The position numbers and the translations under genes are program-made. From NCBI RefSeq assembly GCF_020216025.1, contig NZ_JAIWNC010000013.1, positions 124,001 through 188,000 of the forward strand: a stretch of 64,000 nt of DNA. Direction: 5' to 3'. Below the pieces are notes generated by a model. The model was not told where the DNA came from. It saw only the letters and a list, made by a program, of their open reading frames with translations, and did no database searches. Shown one piece after another: positions 26,275-35,697 of the stretch; positions within the stretch are counted from its first letter, which is position 1, and each line of letters begins with the position of its first letter. The DNA comes from Jidongwangia harbinensis (GTDB lineage Bacteria > Actinomycetota > Actinomycetes > Mycobacteriales > Micromonosporaceae).

Positions 26275-27618
26275 TCAGCGCCGGATGTGGACGAACACGT
26301 CGATCTGGCCGTTGCGGTCGCCGGCGACGAGGTTCGTGGCGAGCGAGGCGAACGCGACCCGGGTGCCGTCCGCGTTCAGCGTCGGGCTCTGGCTCCCGTC
26401 GTCCGCCTGCGTGCCGGTGCTGGACACGCTCACCCGGGCGGTCGTGCCGGCGCGCAGGTCGCGGCGGAAGACGTCGCCGACCTGATTGGTGTCGCCGGGG
26501 ACGAGGGCGCCGTCGGCGCTGATGAAGACGACGTGCCGGCCGTCGGCGCTGATCGCCGGGGTCTCGGCGCCGGCGGCGACCTGCTGACCGCCGCCCGACA
26601 CGCTGACCAGCGTGGTGGTGCCGGCGCGCAGGTCGCGGACGAAGATATCCGAGTTGTTGTTGGTGTCGCCGGCCACCAGGTTGTTGCCGGTCGACATGAA
26701 GGCGACGCGCCGGCCGTCGGCGCTGATGTCCGGCGTGAAGGCACCCCAGCCGCTCGTTCCGCCGCTCACCGCGGGCACGCTGACCAGCGTGGTGGCGCCG
26801 GCGCGCAGGTCACGGACGAAGACGTCGGGCACCTCGTTGGTGTCGCCGGGCGTCAGGTTCGTCGCCGTCGAGTAGTAGGTGACGTGGCGGCCGTCGTCGC
26901 TGATCTCCGGGTCGAGGCTGGCGTCGTCGCCCTGCACGCCGTCGCCGGCCACGCTGACCCGGACCGTGGCGCCGGTCCGCCGGTCGTGGCGGAACACGTC
27001 CCGGACGCCGTTGGTGTCGCCGGCCACCAGGTTCGTCGCGTCGGAGCCGAACGCGACGTACCGGCCGTCGCCGCTGATCGCCGTGTCGGTGCTGCCGCCG
27101 TCGGTGGCCCCACCGGTCGCGGCGCGGGTGACCTTCGTGGTGGTGCCGGTCCGCCGGTCCCGGACGAACACGTTCGCCCGGCCGTCGCCGGGCTCCCCGT
27201 CCACCAGGGTCCGCGCCAGCGAGGCGAAGGCGACGTACCGGCCGTCGGCGCTGACCGCCGGATGGAAGCTGTTGCCGTCGCCCTGCGCTCCGGTGCCGGA
27301 GACGCTGATCCGTTCGGTGGTGCCGGCCCGCAGGTCGCGCAGGAACACGTCACCCTCGTCGTTGGTGTCGCCGGGCACCAGCGTGGCTACGGTCGAGCCG
27401 AACGCCACGTACCGGCCGTCGGCGCTGACCGCGTTCTCGAAACTGAACCCGGTCCCGGGCGCTCCGGCGCCGGGGACGCTGACCTGTGTGGTGGTGGGTG
27501 CCCGTGCCCGGCCGGCCGCGGCCGGGCCGGTGAACGCTCCGGCGGCGGCCGCGGCCAGCATCAGGACGACGGCGGGGCCGGCGGTACGGCGGACCCGGGG
27601 CGAGGTGGAACCAGACAT
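26275..27618 (-). CDS. Secreted TolB/WD40-like beta-propeller protein
   Basis: The 447-residue protein has a signal peptide (about 1-36, ending ALA-type after GPAAAGRA) and then seven repeats of about 58-62 residues. Each repeat carries the core (V/I)SADGRYVAFxS followed by LVxGDTNxxxDVFxRD and RAGTTxRVSVS. The repeats suggest a seven-bladed propeller of the PD40/TolB type, a secreted binding module with no catalytic residues visible. Start ATG 27618 is set by AAGGAG with 5 bases spacing. Monocistronic, ended by the hairpin at 26219-26268. Ligand unknown. Confidence 0.85.
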   Translation of the reverse strand: MSGSTSPRVRRTAGPAVVLMLAAAAAGAFTGPAAAGRARAPTTTQVSVPGAGAPGTGFSFENAVSADGRYVAFGSTVATLVPGDTNDEGDVFLRDLRAGTTERISVSGTGAQGDGNSFHPAVSADGRYVAFASLARTLVDGEPGDGRANVFVRDRRTGTTTKVTRAATGGATDGGSTDTAISGDGRYVAFGSDATNLVAGDTNGVRDVFRHDRRTGATVRVSVAGDGVQGDDASLDPEISDDGRHVTYYSTATNLTPGDTNEVPDVFVRDLRAGATTLVSVPAVSGGTSGWGAFTPDISADGRRVAFMSTGNNLVAGDTNNNSDIFVRDLRAGTTTLVSVSGGGQQVAAGAETPAISADGRHVVFISADGALVPGDTNQVGDVFRRDLRAGTTARVSVSSTGTQADDGSQSPTLNADGTRVAFASLATNLVAGDRNGQIDVFVHIRR

Positions 27619-27694
27619 CTGCACTCCTTGGAACAGTCAGTTCGGTCAGATCGTCTGTCTCCGGTGGTGCGGCATTCGTTCGCCGGCCGCGCGG

Positions 27695-27856
27695 AATTGG
27701 CACACGCACCTGGCGGCCACCCGGGCCGAAGCCGCCTTGGCCGGCCGGCTGCGGCACGCCGGCTGGACCGACTGGGCGGACCCCGGACGCGACGCCGTCC
27801 CGCGGTTCCTGGAGACCCTGCAGGCGCTCGCCGACATCGACGACCTGCTGCGATAG
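27695..27856 (+). other. Coding-like fragment without a start (53 residues)
   Basis: In the 326-base gap between the propeller gene and the sigma factor, the plus-strand frame ending at TAG 27854 reads WHTHLAATRAEAALAGRLRH and continues ADPGRDAVPRFLETLQ, which looks like real protein with balanced hydrophobic spacing. No ATG/GTG/TTG start with a ribosome binding site precedes it. It may be the tail of a lost gene. The rest of the gap holds the divergent promoters. Confidence 0.25.
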
Positions 27857-27944
27857 ATCGGGCCGGCCCGCGGAGCAACGTTTCGCCATCCCGCCGGCGT
27901 TTGAGGTGGGTCCGGCCCGACACACCGCGAGAGGTCCGACCGAC

Positions 27945-28448
27945 GTGACATTCGAGGAGTTCACCGCCGCCCGGCTCGGTGCGCTGGTGCGGTACGCCAC
28001 GGTGGTGACCTGGGATCCCGACCTGGCCCAGGACATCACCCAGAACGTCCTGATCCGGGCGCAGGCCAGGTGGCCGCGCATCGGCCGCCTGGACGCACCC
28101 GAACAGTACGTCAAACGCATGATCGTCAATGAGTTCCTGTCCTGGCGGCGCCGCGTCGCCCGGCTCGTGCCGTTGCCCCGGGAGTCGCTCGACCGGATCG
28201 CCCCGCCGGCACCCGACCACGGCGGCGAGGTGGTCCGGCGCGACGCGGTGGCCCGCCTGATCGCGGCGCTGCCGCCCCGGCAGCGCGCGGTGATCGCGCT
28301 GCGGTTCTACGAGGACCTCAGCCACGAGCAGATCGCCGAGGTGCTCGGCTGCCGCGCGGTCACCGTCCGCACCACCCTGTCCCGGGCCCTGGCGAACCTG
28401 CGCACCGCCCTGTCCCCCACGAAGACGCTGGTCGAGGAGTCGTTGTGA
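27945..28448 (+). CDS. SigE-family RNA polymerase sigma factor (ECF type)
   Basis: The 167-residue protein has region 2 (TFEEFTAARLGALVRYATVV to DITQNVLIRAQARWPRI) and region 4 (IAALPPRQRAVIALRFYEDL then HEQIAEVLGCRAVTVRTTLSRAL), the layout of actinobacterial SigE-type extracytoplasmic sigma factors. The GTG start at 27945 has GAGAGG nine bases upstream. It overlaps the following membrane-protein gene by 4 bases, the standard sigma/anti-sigma-like arrangement. Confidence 0.9.
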   Translation: MTFEEFTAARLGALVRYATVVTWDPDLAQDITQNVLIRAQARWPRIGRLDAPEQYVKRMIVNEFLSWRRRVARLVPLPRESLDRIAPPAPDHGGEVVRRDAVARLIAALPPRQRAVIALRFYEDLSHEQIAEVLGCRAVTVRTTLSRALANLRTALSPTKTLVEESL

Positions 28449-29494
28449 ACACCGAAGTGGAAGAGCTCGTCCGGGAGGCCCAGCTGCACATGGCGGACCG
28501 GGCGCCGGACCCCGAACCGATCCGCGCGGCCCTGGCCACCGGCGTGGCCCGCCGCGCCCGGGTACGCCGCACCGGACTGCTGGTCGCCGCGGCGGCCGCG
28601 GCGGCGACGGTGGTCACGCTCACCGTGCCGATGGTGGCGTTCCGTACCCCCGCCGCCGACCCGCCGGCCGGTCCGCCACCGGCGCCGGCCGCGGTCGAGT
28701 TCGCCCCGGTGGCGCTGGGATTCCACCCCACCCGGCTGCCGGCCGGTCTCGCCGAGCGCGGCCGGCTCCTGGTGCTGCCGGAGGGCACGGAACCCGGCCT
28801 GCACCGGACCTGGACGGCCGCGGCGGACGCCGATCCGCTGGACCGGCGGGCCCGCCTGGAACTGGGCGTACGTCGCACCGGCGAACCCCTGTCCACCGCG
28901 GACGGCACGCCGGTCGACGTCGGCGGCCGGGAGGGCGTGCACCACGGCGCGGACTCGAAGTCGTACCTGGCATGGCGGTACGACGACGCCACCGTCCTGA
29001 CGCTGAGCGAGCACGGCCTCGGGCTGTCCCGGCCGGAGATGGTGGCGATCGCCCGGTCGGTCCGGCCGGAACCGGGTACGTTCTCGGTGCCGGTGCGGCT
29101 GGGCGTGCTGCCGGACGCCATCGCGGTGGAGACGGCCGAGATTGCCGGGGCCTCGCCGCGGTCGTGGAGCGTCCTGATCAGCGGCTCGGAGCTGCCGGCC
29201 GCCGGCCCGAGCCGGGGTGGCAAGGAGCGCGCCCAGGTCACGTTCCTGTCGGTGACGTACGCGACGTCCGCGCCGGCCCCGGCACCGGCGGACGGGCGGC
29301 CGGTCACGGTCGCCGGCCACCCGGCGCGGTGGTCCGCGGAGAAGGACGGGCAGGCCGTGCTGATCGTGGACCTGGGCGGCGGCCGCCGGCTGACCCTGAC
29401 GGCGTCCGGAGTGACCGAGGCCGAGATGATCCGGGTGGCCGGGGCGGTCCGGGTGGACGACACGCCGGACGTGCGGTGGCTCGGTACCCCCTGA
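28445..29494 (+). CDS. Membrane protein downstream of the SigE-type sigma factor, probable anti-sigma role
   Basis: A 349-residue protein with a 38-residue cytoplasmic N-terminus, one TM helix (about 41-60, GLLVAAAAAAATVVTLTVPM) and a long extracytoplasmic domain of no recognised family. The N-terminal EELVREAQLHMADRAPDPEP segment is of a kind that could contact the sigma factor. GTGA overlap with the sigma gene suggests an anti-sigma factor, but no zinc-finger ASD motif is present. Confidence 0.65.
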   Translation: MNTEVEELVREAQLHMADRAPDPEPIRAALATGVARRARVRRTGLLVAAAAAAATVVTLTVPMVAFRTPAADPPAGPPPAPAAVEFAPVALGFHPTRLPAGLAERGRLLVLPEGTEPGLHRTWTAAADADPLDRRARLELGVRRTGEPLSTADGTPVDVGGREGVHHGADSKSYLAWRYDDATVLTLSEHGLGLSRPEMVAIARSVRPEPGTFSVPVRLGVLPDAIAVETAEIAGASPRSWSVLISGSELPAAGPSRGGKERAQVTFLSVTYATSAPAPAPADGRPVTVAGHPARWSAEKDGQAVLIVDLGGGRRLTLTASGVTEAEMIRVAGAVRVDDTPDVRWLGTP

Positions 29495-29591
29495 TCCGGG
29501 CGAACATCTTTCCGGCCGGATGTTGAATCGGGCCCGGCCCGTTCGTCGGGCAGATGACAGCACACCGGCTGAGACTGAGAGGATCCAGGCC

Positions 29592-29921
29592 ATGCCCCAG
29601 TACGCGGTCCTGATCTACGAGAAGGAAATCCCCGTCGCCGACATCCCCGCCGACGTGATGGCGGCCAACCTGGCGGCGCCCGCGAAGATCGCCGAGATGG
29701 GCGCCCGGATCGTCAGCGAGCAGGCGCTGGCTCCGGCCAGCACGGCCACCACGATCCGCACCGGCGGGGTGGTCACCGACGGGCCGTTCATCGAGGCGAA
29801 GGAGGCGTTCGCGGGCATCTTCGTGATCGAGGCGCGCGACCTGGACCAGGCGATCGCCGTCGGCCGGCTGCTCCCGATCATGGAGGGCGGCGTGGAGATC
29901 CGGCCCCTGCTCGAGATGTGA
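29592..29921 (+). CDS. YCII/DGPF-domain protein
   Basis: The 109-residue protein has the DGPF motif (GGVVTDGPFIEAKEAFAGIFV) of the YCII superfamily and the usual ferredoxin-like fold length. YCII proteins of this type are encoded next to ECF42 sigma factors, as here: its TGA overlaps the GTG of the sigma gene. The role is unknown; some members are suspected to bind small molecules or act in the signalling path of the sigma factor. Confidence 0.9.
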   Translation: MPQYAVLIYEKEIPVADIPADVMAANLAAPAKIAEMGARIVSEQALAPASTATTIRTGGVVTDGPFIEAKEAFAGIFVIEARDLDQAIAVGRLLPIMEGGVEIRPLLEM

Positions 29922-31189
29922 CCGGTGCGGAACCGCCCGGCGTCCGCCGGGCCGTGGCCGACGCGCACCGCCGGGAGTGGGCCGCCGTGCTCGCCGCGAC
30001 GGTGCGCGTGGCGCGCCACCTGGACATCGCCGAGGAGTGCGTTCAGGACGCGTACGTCACGGCGCTCGGCGCCTGGACCCGGTCCGGCGTACCGGCGAAT
30101 CCCGGCGCCTGGCTGACCGTCGTGGCCCGCCGCAACGCGCTCGACGCGGTGCGGCGGGCGGCGGCGCTGCGCACCCGGTTGCCGTTGCTGGCCGAGGCGG
30201 AGGCGGTGGAGATGGGGTACCCGGACGAGCACGCGGTCCCCGACGACCGGCTGCGGCTGATCTTCATGTGCTGCCACCCGGCGCTGTCCGAACCGGCCCG
30301 GGTGGCGCTCACCCTGCGGCTGGTGTGCGGCCTCGGCGCCGGCGACATCGCGGCGGTGTTCCTGGTCCCGGAGACCACCATGCTGGCCCGGATCACCCGG
30401 GCCAAGAAGAAGATCGCCGCCGCGCACATCCCGTTCGGGGTGCCGGAGCGGGCGGACCTGCCGGAGCGGCTGGACGCCGTGCTCGCCGTCCTCCACCTGC
30501 TGTTCACCGCCGGGCACACGGCACCGTCCGGGCCCTCGCTGACCCGGACGGACCTGGCCCGGCGTGCGGTGGATCTGGCCACCGTGCTGCTCGACCTGAT
30601 GCCCGGCGAGCGGGAGGTGCACGGCCTGCTGGCGCTGCTCATGGTGAACCACGCCCGGCGGGCCACCCGTACCGACCCGGCCGGGCGGCTGCTGCTGCTG
30701 GAGGAACAGGACCGGTCCCGGTGGGACCGGCCGGCGATCGCCGCGGCACACCGGCACGTCGTCGCGGCGATGCGCGGCGGACGGCCCGGCCGGTACGCGC
30801 TGCAGGCCGCGATCGCCGCGCTGCACGCCACCGCGCCGACGTACGCCGACACCGACTGGCCGCAGGTGCTCGAGCTGTACGACGAGCTGCGCCGGGCGTG
30901 GCCGTCGCCGGTGGTGGCGCTGAACCGGGTGGTGGCGGTGGCCATGGTGCACGGCCCGGACGTCGCGCTGGCCGGCCTCGATGAGCTGGAGCGCGGCGGT
31001 GAGCTGGCCGCGTACCACTATCTGCCGGCGGTGCGGGCGGAGCTGTTGCGCCGGCTGGGCCGGGACCGGGAGGCGGCGGCCTGCTACCGCCGCGCGCTGG
31101 ACCTGGCGGACAACGAGGCCGAGCGGGCCTTCCTGGCCCGCCGCCACGACGAGACGGCGGGGCCCGGCGCGGGCGGGCGCAGCGGATGA
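29918..31189 (+). CDS. ECF42-family RNA polymerase sigma factor
   Basis: The 423-residue protein has N-terminal sigma regions 2 and 4 (HLDIAEECVQDAYVTALGAW; VALTLRLVCGLGAGDIAAVF; TTMLARITRAKKKI) followed by a long C-terminal extension of TPR-like helices (DUF6596), with PTYADTDWPQVLELYDEL and PVVALNRVVAVA as landmarks. This extension is the mark of the ECF42 group, which has no anti-sigma factor and is controlled through the extension. It is translationally coupled to the YCII gene. Expected to recognise its own promoter. Confidence 0.92.
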   Translation: MTGAEPPGVRRAVADAHRREWAAVLAATVRVARHLDIAEECVQDAYVTALGAWTRSGVPANPGAWLTVVARRNALDAVRRAAALRTRLPLLAEAEAVEMGYPDEHAVPDDRLRLIFMCCHPALSEPARVALTLRLVCGLGAGDIAAVFLVPETTMLARITRAKKKIAAAHIPFGVPERADLPERLDAVLAVLHLLFTAGHTAPSGPSLTRTDLARRAVDLATVLLDLMPGEREVHGLLALLMVNHARRATRTDPAGRLLLLEEQDRSRWDRPAIAAAHRHVVAAMRGGRPGRYALQAAIAALHATAPTYADTDWPQVLELYDELRRAWPSPVVALNRVVAVAMVHGPDVALAGLDELERGGELAAYHYLPAVRAELLRRLGRDREAAACYRRALDLADNEAERAFLARRHDETAGPGAGGRSG

Positions 31190-31471
31190 CGGCGCCCGGG
31201 CCGCGGTCCCGGTCGGCGGCCAGGTAGGCGTGGTGGCCGGCCCGGCGCACCGCCGCGCCGATGACGTGCTGGTGTTCGACGTTGTGCCGATCTCCGCCTG
31301 CCTGGGGGGCGGCGATGCATCGCTCCGCGCGGTGCGCCCGGCGACAATCCGGAATCGCCCGGTGCCGGTACGGCGTGGCCGATATGGTGCAGACGTCGGC
31401 GAAGGGGCATTTCGGACGAAGGGCTTCGCGGTGACCAGCGAGGTGGTCGCTGAGGGCAGAGCGGCCCTCGT

Positions 31472-32956
31472 GTGGTGAGTCTCCGGACGGGCCGGTTCGA
31501 CCCGGCGCCGGCCGCCCGGGCGCGGTGGCGGCCGGCCGGCCCGGTGACGGCGGTGGCCGTGGTGGCGGTCGCGCTGGCCGTGCGGGCCGGACGGCGGGTG
31601 GACCGCCCGCTGCGCCTGGTGGCGGCCGTGATCGACCGGCTGAGCGCCGGCGAGGTCGGGGCGCGCGCCGCGGTGACCTCGGGTACGCCGGCGGTCCGCG
31701 AGGTCGCCCGGGCGGTCAACACGCTCGCCGGCAAGCTGGCCCGGGCGAAGATGGCGGAGGCCGAGTCGGCCCGCCTCAACGCCGCGGCCCGGCGGACCGG
31801 GGTCCGGATCCGGCGCCACCTGACCGTCGAATCGGCGCTGGACGAGGCCGCCCGCGGCCTGGCCGGCATGCTGGCGGCGGACTACGTGCTGATCCGGTGC
31901 GACGGGGCGGGCGCGGACCCGGCCGCCGTGGCCTGGCCCCGCCCGGCGCCGGCGGAGGTGCACGAGGGCTGGCCGGACCCGCCGGCCGAGCGCTGGTCGG
32001 CCGGCGACCTCCGGACGGCGGGTCCCGCGCCGCTGCCCACCGACCAGGTCACCACGCTGCTCGCCCTCGGCGCGGGACCGGTCGTGGTGATCCCGTTCGA
32101 CGCCGGCCCGCGGCTCTCCGGGGTGGCCGTCCTCGCCCGCGACTCGGCGGCCGGGCCGTGGCACGGTCCGGAGATCGAGGCGGCCGAGTCGGTCCTCGGC
32201 GGTCTCGGCCGTGGCCTGCTCCAGGCCCAGCTCTACGAGCGGGAACAGGAGCTGGTGGAGCGGTTGCAGCTGCTGGACGAGACGAAGACCGAGTTCATGT
32301 GGACCGTCTCGCACGAGCTGCGTACGCCGCTGGCCAGCATCACCGGTTTCGTGGAGTCGCTGCGCGACGGCGACGTCGGCGCGGTCAACGACAAGCAGGA
32401 ACAGATGCTCGAGGTGGTCGAGCGCAACGGCAAGCGGTTGCAGGCGCTGATCGACGACATGTTGACCTTGTCCCGGGTGGAGGCCGGCCGGCTGCCCACC
32501 GAGCGGCAGTCGACGGACGTCGCCGACCTGGTGCAGTCCGCGGTGGCCGCCATCGGGCCGACGGCGAAGCGGACCGGCGTGGCGGTGGAGAGCCGGATCG
32601 GCGGTGGCCTGCGGGCCGAGGTCGACGCCGACCAGATCGACCGGCTGGTGATGAACCTGCTCTCCAACGCGGTCAAGTTCACTCCGGCCGAGGGGCACGT
32701 GACGGTGACGGCCGTCCGCGACGGTGACCACCTGGTGCTCACGGTCGCGGACACCGGGATCGGGGTGCCGGACTCGGACAAGGCGCACCTGTTCACCCGG
32801 TTCTTCCGGGCCGGCAACGCGGTCAGCCGGGTCATCCCCGGCACCGGCCTGGGACTGGCCATCGTCCAGACGATCGTGGCCAACCACGGCGGCGTGATCG
32901 ACTTCGACTCGGCCGAGGGCCGGGGCACCACCGTGACGGTCCGGCTACCCGCCTGA
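31472..32956 (+). CDS. HAMP-GAF sensor histidine kinase
   Basis: The 494-residue protein has one TM helix (about 24-37) directly followed by a HAMP domain, a GAF-like domain (about 110-250), a HisKA domain (EFMWTVSHELRTPLASITGF, phospho-His281) and HATPase (MNLLSNAVKFTPAEG; DTGIGVP; GTGLGLAIVQTIV). Unlike normal HAMP kinases it lacks the first TM helix and periplasmic sensor. The GTG start has only a weak binding site and sits just after a small hairpin (31452-31469). Either the input is cytoplasmic through GAF, or the gene is 5'-truncated. Bases 31190-31471 hold no gene I can support. Confidence 0.85.
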   Translation: MVSLRTGRFDPAPAARARWRPAGPVTAVAVVAVALAVRAGRRVDRPLRLVAAVIDRLSAGEVGARAAVTSGTPAVREVARAVNTLAGKLARAKMAEAESARLNAAARRTGVRIRRHLTVESALDEAARGLAGMLAADYVLIRCDGAGADPAAVAWPRPAPAEVHEGWPDPPAERWSAGDLRTAGPAPLPTDQVTTLLALGAGPVVVIPFDAGPRLSGVAVLARDSAAGPWHGPEIEAAESVLGGLGRGLLQAQLYEREQELVERLQLLDETKTEFMWTVSHELRTPLASITGFVESLRDGDVGAVNDKQEQMLEVVERNGKRLQALIDDMLTLSRVEAGRLPTERQSTDVADLVQSAVAAIGPTAKRTGVAVESRIGGGLRAEVDADQIDRLVMNLLSNAVKFTPAEGHVTVTAVRDGDHLVLTVADTGIGVPDSDKAHLFTRFFRAGNAVSRVIPGTGLGLAIVQTIVANHGGVIDFDSAEGRGTTVTVRLPA

Positions 32957-33409
32957 CGGAGCGGCGCCGGGGCCGGGCAGCACGTCGATGGTGCCGGCGG
33001 TCATCGGTGCGCCGCAGTGCGCGCAGCGCAGCTCGGCGTGGCTGATCTCGCCGCAGGTACGGTGCCGGTGCAGCGCCGGGGGCCCGGCGGCGCCGGACCG
33101 CCACCGGTCGCCCCACCCGGCCATGACGACCAGCAGGTCGCACAGTTCGGCCCCGCGGGCGGTGAGGACGTACTCGCTGCGCGGCGGGCGCCGGGAGTAC
33201 TCCCGGCGGGCCAGGACACCGGCCTCGGCCAGCCATTTCAGCCGCTCGGTGAGCACCTTGCGGGAGATGCCCAGGTCGGCCTGGATCTCGTCGAAGCGCC
33301 GGATGCCGACCCAGACGTCGCGCAGGATCAGCGGCGACCACGGCTCCCCGATGACGTCCAGGGTGCGAGCGATCGAGCACGCCATGTCCGCGAAGTTGGT
33401 GCGTTGCAT
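32945..33409 (-). CDS. HxlR-family transcriptional regulator
   Basis: The 154-residue protein shows the HxlR winged-helix core: CSIARTLDVIGEPWSPLILRD, RRFDEIQADLGISRKVLTER and a wing at SRRPPRSEYVLTARG. The C-terminus adds a small zinc-ribbon-like part (HRTCGEISHAELRCAHCG), so it may sense redox state or metal. It is divergent from the flavin-oxidoreductase-like gene at 33494 and probably controls it from the 84-base gap. The 3' end overlaps the kinase gene tail by 12 bases on the other strand. Confidence 0.92.
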   Translation of the reverse strand: MQRTNFADMACSIARTLDVIGEPWSPLILRDVWVGIRRFDEIQADLGISRKVLTERLKWLAEAGVLARREYSRRPPRSEYVLTARGAELCDLLVVMAGWGDRWRSGAAGPPALHRHRTCGEISHAELRCAHCGAPMTAGTIDVLPGPGAAPSGG

Positions 33410-33493
33410 GCGCCCAGCGTACCCGCGGTGGGTTCCCTCAAGGAACTCACCCTGCTACGGTCTCTTCACGAGACCTGCCCGAGGAGGACAACC

Positions 33494-33997
33494 ATGGCCG
33501 CTCTCCCCCAGGGCGACATCCGCCTGCTGGACTCCCCCGCCGCGCGGGACCTGCTGCAGTCGCGCATCCCGGCCCGGCTGGCCTTCGTCTGGCCGGACGG
33601 CACCCCGCGGATCGTCGCCACCTGGTTCCACTGGACCGGCTCGGAGATCGTGATGGCCACCTACACCGGCGGACCGCACATCCGGCACCCGGCCGCCCGG
33701 GTGGCGGCATTGCGGCGCAACCCGGCCGTCGCCCTCACCGTCGACACCGAGACCACCCCACCGGCCGTCCTGACCATCCGCGGTCACGCCCGGGTCGAGG
33801 ACGTCCGGGGGCTCGCACCGGAGTACGTCGCCGCGGCCCACCGCTACCTCGGCGACGCCGCCGCGGAGATGATCGCCCAGATGGACCGGCCCGGCACCAC
33901 CCAGGCCCGGATCGTGGTGCGGCCCGCCTGGGTCGGCCTCCTCGACTTCACCACCCGCCTGCCGTCCCCGCTGGGCGGCGTGCTCGACCCGGCCTGA
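33494..33997 (+). CDS. Pyridoxamine 5'-phosphate oxidase-like (split barrel) protein
   Basis: A 167-residue protein with the split-barrel flavin/F420-binding core: LAFVWPDGTPRIVATWFHWT and PAVALTVDTETTP are typical strands. Such proteins use FMN, F420 or heme to reduce or bind small molecules. Start ATG 33494 has GAGGAGG at 33481-33487. Its likely regulator is the divergent HxlR gene. The substrate is not apparent. Confidence 0.85.
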   Translation: MAALPQGDIRLLDSPAARDLLQSRIPARLAFVWPDGTPRIVATWFHWTGSEIVMATYTGGPHIRHPAARVAALRRNPAVALTVDTETTPPAVLTIRGHARVEDVRGLAPEYVAAAHRYLGDAAAEMIAQMDRPGTTQARIVVRPAWVGLLDFTTRLPSPLGGVLDPA

Positions 33998-34094
33998 CCG
34001 GTGCCTTCCGGTCAGCGGAAGCCGGCCCTCGCCGAACGTGATCAACCTGCCTAACGTCCCCGGTACGCAACGGCGCGGAGAGGAGGGCGACGCG

Positions 34095-35555
34095 ATGGCA
34101 CTGCTCGACGACGACGCCTGGCAGGGCAGGATCTGGACCGGGTCGTGGACCGGCGGCGGCGGGGGCACATACCCGGTACGGGAACCGGCCACCGGCGCCA
34201 CCCTGGGAACCGCCGGCCGGGCCGCACCGGCCGACGTCGCCGCGGCCGCCGAGCGCGGCGCGCGGGCCCAGCGTGCCTGGGCCGCGGCACCGTTCGAGCA
34301 GCGCGCCACCGTGCTGCGCCGGGCCGGCGACCTGCTGCTGGCACACGCCGCGGAGATCAAGGGGTGGCTGTCCCGGGAGTCCGGTGCGATCGCGCCGTTC
34401 GGCGACTTCCAGGTGCACACCAGCGCCCAGGAGTGCTACGAGGCGTCCGCACTGCCGAGCCGGCCGTACGGGGAGATGCTCCGCAGCGGCCTGCCCCGGC
34501 TGTCCTTCGCCCGCCGCGTGCCGGCCGGGGTGGTCGGCGTGATCGCGCCGTTCAACGTGCCGACGATCCTGGCGATCCGCGCCGTCGCACCGGCGCTGGC
34601 GCTGGGCAACGCGGTCGTCCTGAAACCCGATCCGCGGACCGCGGTGGCCGGCGGGGTGCTGTTCGCGCGGATCTTCGAGGAGGCCGGGCTGCCGCCCGGC
34701 GTGCTGCAGGTGCTGCCGGGCGACGCGGAGGTCGGCGCGGCGCTGGTGACCGAGCCCGGGGTACGGATCATCGCGTTCACCGGCTCCACCGAGGCCGGCC
34801 GCGAGGTCGGCGCGCTGGCCGGCCGCCACCTCAAGCGGGCGCACCTGGAGCTGGGCGGCAACTCGGCGCTGATCGTCCTGCCCGACGTCGACGTGGCCGC
34901 GGCCGCCTCGGTGGGCGCCTGGGGCTCGTTCCAGCACTCCGGCCAGGTCTGCATGGCCACGTCCCGCCACCTGGTGCACCGCGACATCGCGGAGGAGTAC
35001 ACCGCGATCCTCGCCGAGAAGGCCGGTCGGCTGCCGGTCGGCGACCCGTCCACCGGCGACGTCGCGCTCGGCCCGCTGATCGACGCCCGGCAGCGCGACC
35101 GGGTGCACGGCCTGGTGACGGCCAGCGTGACCGGCGGGGCGACGATCCGCACCGGCGGCACCTACCAGGACCTGTTCTACCGCCCCACGGTGCTGGGCGA
35201 CGTCCGGATCGACGCGCCGGCGTACCGGGAGGAGATCTTCGGCCCGGTCGCCCCGGTGACGCCGTTCTCCTCGCTGGACGAGCTGACCACCCTGGCCCGC
35301 GACACCGAGTACGGGCTGTCGCTGGGCATCCTGACCCGGGACCTGCAGGCCGGCCTGGACCTGGCCGAACAGATCCCGGCCGGGCTGGTGCACGTCAACG
35401 ACCAGACCGTGAACGACGAGGCGGTCGCCCCGTTCGGCGGGGTCGGCGCGTCGGGCACCGGGGCGCGGCACGGCGGCGCGCAGGCCAACGTCGAGGCGTT
35501 CACCGAGACCCAGTGGGTCACCGTGCGCGGCGATCTGCCCGCCTACCCGTTCTGA
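34095..35555 (+). CDS. Aldehyde dehydrogenase, benzaldehyde-dehydrogenase-like
   Basis: The 486-residue enzyme has the NAD site (GVIAPFNVPTILAIRAVAPA; FTGSTEAGREVG), the general base Glu in LELGGNSALIV and the catalytic Cys in FQHSGQVCMATSRH. Sequence features (SRESGAIAPFGDFQVHTSAQ, short C-terminus) resemble aromatic-aldehyde dehydrogenases. It oxidises an aldehyde to the acid with NAD(P)+. The ATG at 34095 is set by GGAGGG; an upstream in-frame ATG at 34038 is less likely. It stands alone. Confidence 0.9.
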   Translation: MALLDDDAWQGRIWTGSWTGGGGGTYPVREPATGATLGTAGRAAPADVAAAAERGARAQRAWAAAPFEQRATVLRRAGDLLLAHAAEIKGWLSRESGAIAPFGDFQVHTSAQECYEASALPSRPYGEMLRSGLPRLSFARRVPAGVVGVIAPFNVPTILAIRAVAPALALGNAVVLKPDPRTAVAGGVLFARIFEEAGLPPGVLQVLPGDAEVGAALVTEPGVRIIAFTGSTEAGREVGALAGRHLKRAHLELGGNSALIVLPDVDVAAAASVGAWGSFQHSGQVCMATSRHLVHRDIAEEYTAILAEKAGRLPVGDPSTGDVALGPLIDARQRDRVHGLVTASVTGGATIRTGGTYQDLFYRPTVLGDVRIDAPAYREEIFGPVAPVTPFSSLDELTTLARDTEYGLSLGILTRDLQAGLDLAEQIPAGLVHVNDQTVNDEAVAPFGGVGASGTGARHGGAQANVEAFTETQWVTVRGDLPAYPF

Positions 35556-35697
35556 CCGGGTCGTCCCGCGCCCCGGCGGTGCACCCGATCCGCAACCCGG
35601 CGCGCCAACAGTTCGCCCCCGTCCTGCCGATGAGAAGGGCTCAACGACCAGGAACCGTGCGCACCTCGCCACGTCTGGACGCGACGGGGAGGCAGCA

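Noticed and set aside
31190..31471. Possible small gene between ECF42 and the kinase (VVAGPAHRRADDVLVFDVVP)
   Set aside because: The frame runs on from inside the sigma gene and has no own start or ribosome binding site; coding support is weak.
29615..32887. 1,090-codon minus-strand frame opposite ECF42 and the kinase
   Set aside because: Crosses three well-supported genes; sequence is Arg/Gln/His-rich shadow.
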